Below, piece by piece: positions 6,803 through 10,990 of a stretch of DNA of 10,990 nt. Every line of letters begins with the position of its first letter. Positions within the stretch are counted from its first letter, which is position 1. Location of the stretch: the NCBI GenBank assembly GCA_027596195.1, contig JADGJG010000914.1:1-10990 (forward strand), in the 5' to 3' direction. This stretch comes from Podochytrium sp. JEL0797. Taxonomy: Eukaryota; Chytridiomycota; Chytridiomycetes; Chytridiales; Chytriomycetaceae. The notes below the pieces were generated by a model, which ran no database searches, had not been told where the DNA came from, and saw only the letters and a list, made by a program, of their open reading frames with translations. The translations under genes were made by a program, and so were the position numbers.

Positions 6803-9800
6803 ATGCTCCAATCATCGTCTTCCAGTCGTGGTGGCGGTCGCGGTGGCGGCGTGGCTCGCGCCCCCCCTCCTCCCTTCCAGCTCGACTACAACGTTGTCGA
6901 GCAGCAGCGTGTGCGCCCCCTTCGCCCCAGTGTGGGAACGGCTGGCAAGAAGATTCGCTTGTTGGCCAACAGTTATTCCATGATGATTCCTGACAAGGAC
7001 TGTTATCATTACGGTGAGTAGAACGCCTTCCCTCTTCGCGCGTCCTTCTTCCCAAGTTTCAGAAATTCTAAATGTGGGTGTCTTTGTTGGTTTCCCACAG
7101 ACGTTGAAATCAGACCCGAGACACTTCCCGCCGTCAACCGTCGCATCTTTGAACAATGGATGGTAACCCAAGGATCCTTCGAAGCCAGCCTCGCCGTCTA
7201 CGATGGACGCAAGAACTTATACACCCCGAGATTGATTCCCATTCCCGACGACGGCCAAGAACTTCAAGTGACTTTGACCGAAGCCGGATCGGACAGGTAT
7301 GTATCAGATTTATATTGAATTCTTGCATCTGAAAAAAGCGAACTGTCTCCACAACACATTATCCAGAGCTCAAAACTTCAACGTCAAGGTTCGCAAGGTC
7401 GCCACCATCAACATGGAGCGCCTCCACCAGTTCCTCCAGACCCAGAAAGAAGCAGACCTCCCACGTGACGCGTTGACCATCCTCGACCTCCTCCTCGCGG
7501 CTCGTCCAAAGTCCCTCTTCACGGGCGTCATCAAAGGCACCGGGTCCAGCTTCTACCAGGCGTATAACCCTCAGTTCAACATCGCGGGTGGCCTCAACCT
7601 AAGACAAGGATGGAAGCAGAGCATCAAGGTGACGTACAAGGAAGTCATGCTGAACCTGGATGTGGCCTGCACTGCTTTTTATCGATCTGGTGAGTAGTTT
7701 TCGGACGGTGTTTTTCATCGGGACACTTCACTCTGTTTTTTTACATCGGACATGTTCACCCCCCCTCCGTTATTTTCAACGATTAACAAATATTACTTTT
7801 CTCCCGCAGGATCTCTTCTCGACACCGTCGCTGCCTTCTTCAACCGCAATCGCATCCAAGACATCAACCCGCGTCAAGTCGCCCCAGGCACCGTCGAATT
7901 CCAACGCCTCTCCAAATTCCTCGCGAACGTCACCGTCGACATCACCTACCGCCAAACCGGACGCCGAAAGTACAAAATCCGCGGTCTGTCGAAGCAAACT
8001 CCGGACCAAGCCATCATCACGCGCGAAGAAGACAAGACCACGTTGACGGTGTCGCAGTATTTTTTAAAGGAGTTCAACTTGAAGATGCAGTTCCCATTCT
8101 TGCCTCTCGTCATGTGTGGAAACGAGGGGCAGGTGTTGCTTCCGATGGAAGTGTTGATGGTGAAGGAGGGGCAGCGTCATTTGGGGAAGCTGTCGGATGT
8201 GCAGACTTCGGACGTGATCAAGATTGCGGCGGTGGCGCCCCCCGAGAGGATGAAGCGCATTTCGGAGGGGAGGGAGAAGTTGCATGGAGGGGAGCAGGAT
8301 GCGAGGATGCAGGAGTGGGGTGTCAGTGTGAGGACTCAGATGAAGCAAGTGGAGGGTCGCATTCTTCCGCCGCCGACATTGACGGGATCCACCACGATCG
8401 TTCCACAGAATGGGGCTTATGATTTGTCGAAAGTTGGATCTGTGAGTTTTTGCTTTTCTTTTGGTGTTGGAGGTTGATTGTTTGGAGTTGTGTTTTTGGA
8501 CGCGTTTCTGATGCGTTTTTTACGTAGTGCAAGTTCTTCCGTCCCGCTCGCATGGAGTTCTGGGCCGTTGCTGTCTTTGGTGAGTGCCTGTATTCTTTCC
8601 AGTGGAAAAATCTCGGCTCTTGCGCCCATCGTGACTGACCCGACATTGCTCAGGTGACACTCGCAACATGCCTTTCGAGGCCATGGGCGATTTCCTTGGC
8701 AGACTCTTCCGCGACTGCGTCAACCGCGGCATGTATGTTTCCAAGCGCGAATTCAAGGACGTGATTGTTGCCCAGCGCCGCAACTCGGTCGAAGAGACGC
8801 TCATGGAAGCCAACAAGCGCGCTCTCGACTTTGGTCGCTCCTCGTTGCCACCAGGAACGCCGATCCCGAATGTTGCCCAGATTATTCTTTGCGTGTTTGA
8901 CCGCGGTGGACCACTCTACGACGAGATCAAGTTTTTTGCTGAGACGAAGCTCAAGATTCTGACCCAGTGTTTCCAGTCGAAGCATCTCCCTCCTCGCGGA
9001 CCAAAATCGGGCGTTTGTTTGAATATCAGTTTCAAGCTCAACTCGAAGCTGGGTGGTGTGAACATGATTGTTGATCCGCAGAAGGAGCTGAACGTGTTGG
9101 GGCGCCCGATTCCGACCATGATCATGGGAGCCGATGTGACGCATCCACCCGCCGGTGCTCAGGGAGGAGTTTCGATCGCGTCTTTGGTTGCGTCGATAGA
9201 TTCAAAGTGAGTGCGATTGCTTTTCTTTTATCGGGTTTGCGGTGACGAAATTCTAACGGAATCTTGGCGCAGGTTTGCGGAATACCGCGGCGGGATCAAG
9301 GTCCAGGGACCACGCGAGGAAATTATCTCGGATCTCAACCAAATGACGGCAGACCATCTCAATGCGTTCCAGCTTCGCGCCAAGGGGCGGTACCCCGAAC
9401 GCCTCATTTTCTTCCGCGACGGCGTGTCCGAGGGTCAGTTTGGCGAAGTCGCGCTGCAAGAGGTGCAGAAGCTCAAGATTGCATTGACCAACGCGGGCGC
9501 TGGGAACTGCAAGCTCACGTTCTTGGTCATCAACAAGAGGCACAGTCATCGTTTCTTTGTGCAGGACCAGCGAGATGGTGACAGGAAGGGGAATGTGATG
9601 GCGGGAACGGTTGTTGACTCTGGTGAGATCTCTCTCGTTTTCTCTCTCACGTTCTCACTTTTCACCTTTATTCTAACGCGTTTTGCGGATTATCCAATCA
9701 GGCATCACGCATCCATTCGAGTTTGACTTCTTTCTCAACAGCCACCAAGGCCTTCAAGGCACTTCTCGCTCGTCGCACTACCATGTTCTTTACGACGAAA

Positions 9801-10063
9801 ATGCGTTCAGTGCCAACGACCTCCAAGAGATCTGCTACAAAATGTGCTATCTGTACGCCAGCGCGTCGCGTTCTGTGTCGATCGTTCCTGCCGTGTACTA
9901 CGCGCACTTGCTCGCCTACCGCGCCAGATGCTATCGCCCGGGTGGTGTTGGGGGGTCGTCGGAGATGGCTGGGTCGACGGGTTCGGGCGGGATTGAGTCT
10001 GCGGCGATTGACGAGTTCCGCAGCGTGACGGATCAGATCAAGCAGACCATGTTTTTCATTTGA
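6803..10063 (+). CDS. Argonaute protein (AGO clade), eight exons, slicer motifs intact
   Basis: The product is the small-RNA-guided effector of RNA silencing. Exons are 6803-7013, 7101-7296, 7367-7689, 7810-8441, 8528-8579, 8654-9206, 9273-9622 and 9702-10063, joined over GT-AG introns of 87, 70, 120, 86, 74, 66 and 79 nt. They give one frame of 892 aa, normal for the family. Domains in order: a Ser/RGG/Pro-rich N-terminus (RGGGRGGG near 9-16), the N domain, the ArgoL1 linker (GSSFYQAYNPQFNIAGGLNL), PAZ (from about residue 245), the MID domain with the 5'-phosphate pocket (YDEIKFFAETKLKILTQC and NISFKLNSK), and PIWI. The PIWI catalytic set is complete: Asp632 in GADVTHP, the Glu finger near Glu672 in PREEIISDL, Asp705 in FFRDGVSEGQF, and a His in SHYH (798-800). 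Introns 6 and 7 contain TTCTAAC branch-site matches. The start is the first ATG after the TATA box. The clade looks AGO-like rather than Piwi-like, on motif impression only. A truncated second copy begins downstream at 10557. Confidence 0.97.
7690..7809 (+). repeat. Argonaute intron 3, near-duplicate of the intron at 10870-10989
   Basis: This 120-nt intron (GTGAGT...CCCGCAG, phase 1) has an equal-length counterpart at 10870-10989 in the downstream pseudocopy, at a constant offset of 3180 bp. By my ungapped count there are about 17 mismatches, clustered at 7698-7718 and 7747-7756. Positions 7719-7746 match perfectly, as do 7757-7810. The 3' block holds a C-tract, a GATTAAC branch-site candidate, a T-rich tract and the acceptor. 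Confidence 0.85.
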
Positions 10064-10103
10064 GGTTTTGTGTTGATTTTGTTTTGTTATTCTGCAAGTT
10101 GCA

Positions 10104-10109
10104 AATAAA
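10104..10109 (+). terminator. Argonaute poly(A) signal AATAAA
   Basis: AATAAA begins 41 nt after the Argonaute TGA (10061-10063), preceded by a T/G-rich stretch, a typical poly(A) signal placement. The 3' UTR would then be about 60-70 nt. Confidence 0.6.
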
Positions 10110-10556
10110 GAGATTATTGGAACTATTCCCGGCACCAATCACCCCTCGCCCACTCCATCGACATCTCCAACCGCACCCTCCCACACATGGACGAAGACAA
10201 CCGTCGCATACCCATCCCCTCCTTCGCGCAAATGCGCCGTGCGTGCCTTGAGACAAGATAAACATCCAGCGACATTGACGTAAACCACTTTCCCATTTCA
10301 ATCTTCTGCTCGCCCAATCTTACGAGGGGGTTGGTGATTGCGGCTGCGAAAATTCCAAATAATTTTCGCTTTTGGTGACGCGTGAAGGCATCCGTGATCG
10401 AGCATGGGGAAGTGAGGAAGCATCGTGGTTCTCGATGAAAGTTTTGAGTATATTCCGGCTTCGTGGGATTTGAGCCGCGTCAGACGTCTGCCATTACGAT
10501 GGAACGCACGCGACGCAAAATGCAGGCAAGTACGACTGTTGTGAAAATATCTTCTC
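10110..10556 (+). other. Intergenic region between Argonaute and its pseudocopy
   Basis: No gene is firmly supported. A short plus-strand frame with C-rich third positions reads through SIDISNRTLPHMDEDNRRIP and ends with TAA near 10260. It could be a relic exon of an unrecognised gene. Near 10470-10480 the string TTGAGCC(G/A)CGTC resembles 6391-6402 upstream of the intact gene, hinting that the duplicated unit may extend further left, but the match is too short to rely on. Confidence 0.4.
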
Positions 10557-10640
10557 TCCTTTTCGTTTGTTTTGACTCGGCAAACAAACAGATTCGCGTT
10601 TCCCACACTCGCCATGGTCGGAGAAAACCCTCGTTCCCAC
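10557..10640 (+). repeat. Promoter-region repeat, copy 2 (upstream of Argonaute pseudocopy)
   Basis: This is the counterpart of 6661-6742 in the same orientation. It shares the TTTGTTT/AAACAAA inverted repeat with its TGACTCGGC centre, followed by scattered differences (for example GAGTCGCG versus GATTCGCG) and the terminal TCGTTCCCAC. The TATA box and start codon that follow copy 1 are missing here; the sequence passes directly into Argonaute exon 3 homology. Confidence 0.75.
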
Positions 10641-10990
10641 GTCAGTCGTCACCCGTTGACCATCCTTTGTCCTCTCCGCGGAGCGTCCACAGTCTCTCTT
10701 CACGGGCGTCGTCAAGGGCACCAGATCCAGCGTTTACCAAGCGTACAACCCGAAGTTTAACATCTCGGGTGGCCTCAACCTGAGACAAGGTTGGAAGCAG
10801 AGTGTCCAGTCGAGTACCCGGAGGTGATTCTCAATCTGGATGTGGCCTGTACCGCGTTTTATCGATCTGGTGAGTAGGATAAGGACAGTTGTTTTTCACG
10901 GGACACTTCACTCTGTTTTTTTACATAATTCATCCCCACCCCCCCTCCGTTATTTTCAACGATTAACAAATATTACTTTTCTCCCGCAGG
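10641..10990 (+). pseudogene. Truncated, frameshifted Argonaute copy (exon 3 part, intron 3, start of exon 4)
   Basis: From about 10641 the sequence aligns to Argonaute exon 3 from about 7465 onward, through intron 3 (10870-10989) to the first base of exon 4 at 10990, where the window ends. Recognisable ArgoL1 pieces include GGLNLRQGWKQS and LDVACTAFYRSG, but they fall in different frames. Relative to the intact gene there is a 2-nt loss near 10665-10680 and a 1-nt loss near 10805-10815, plus a small insertion near 10641-10650. In a 91-nt stretch I counted 14 substitutions, about half of them synonymous, so the copy probably evolved for a while as a functional gene before breaking. No start codon, exon 1 or exon 2 is present. 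Downstream exons may exist beyond the window. Confidence 0.88.

Noticed and set aside
6606..7055. Shared LFVCRVKTNEK peptide on the minus strand at about 6660-6700 and 10560-10600, suggesting a repeated protein domain
   Set aside because: It is the reverse translation of the duplicated promoter block. Neither frame has other coding support, so DNA-level duplication explains it.
8650..9144. 164-codon minus-strand frame within the Argonaute gene
   Set aside because: It is antisense to Argonaute exon 6 (MID/PIWI), whose residues match the family closely. It is a shadow frame.
10150..10260. Short C-rich frame containing SIDISNRTLPHMDEDNRRIP
   Set aside because: It could be a relic exon, but it is short, has no recognisable family and lacks a supported start or splice context.
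1..10990. CRISPR array, prokaryotic-type operon, or transposon with terminal repeats
   Set aside because: No regularly spaced repeats, ribosome binding sites, transposase motifs or terminal inverted repeats were seen. Spliced eukaryotic genes dominate.

Overview
This is a eukaryotic nuclear window. The coding regions are interrupted by short GT-AG introns: 46-104 nt in the ceramidase gene and 66-120 nt in the Argonaute gene. Several introns carry a CTAAC-type branch site, AATAAA signals follow stop codons, and a TATA box precedes the Argonaute gene. The small introns, tight gene packing and this gene mix (slicer-type Argonaute, membrane-anchored neutral ceramidase, CYB561D2-like cytochrome b561) suit a compact-genome protist or early-diverging fungus such as a chytrid. 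That placement is inference; the sequence alone does not fix the lineage.

Layout. Positions 345-1087 (+) hold a protein kinase N-lobe and catalytic loop whose C-lobe is absent. Positions 1221-1668 (+) hold short, mutually frameshifted stretches resembling pieces of a kinesin, so the first 1.7 kb looks like a small gene graveyard. An apparently intact, intronless cytochrome b561-domain gene lies at 1872-2492 (+). It converges tail to tail, 117 bp apart, with a nine-exon neutral ceramidase gene on the minus strand (5611-2610). About 1.2 kb of mostly non-coding DNA follows, with one weak candidate for a small spliced minus-strand gene. The intact eight-exon Argonaute gene lies at 6803-10063 (+), predicted at 892 aa.

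The most notable structure is a second, broken, direct copy of the Argonaute locus at 10557-10990, which runs off the window. It keeps an upstream promoter-region block and then jumps, at a shared TCCCAC microhomology, into the middle of exon 3. The TATA box, start codon, exons 1-2, introns 1-2 and the first part of exon 3 are missing, and the remaining exon has two frameshifts. The following intron has the same 120-nt length as in the intact gene and ends in a 54-nt perfectly matching block. This is a tandem segmental duplication followed by decay.

The genes do not form an obvious pathway. The Argonaute is expected to act in RNA silencing, the ceramidase in sphingolipid breakdown at a membrane or secreted surface, and the b561 protein in transmembrane electron transfer. 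I found no convincing mobile element, CRISPR array, tRNA or rRNA, and no clearly novel multi-gene system. The candidates for a second look are the Argonaute pseudocopy, its conserved intron and promoter block, and the cytochrome b561 that lacks one expected heme ligand.
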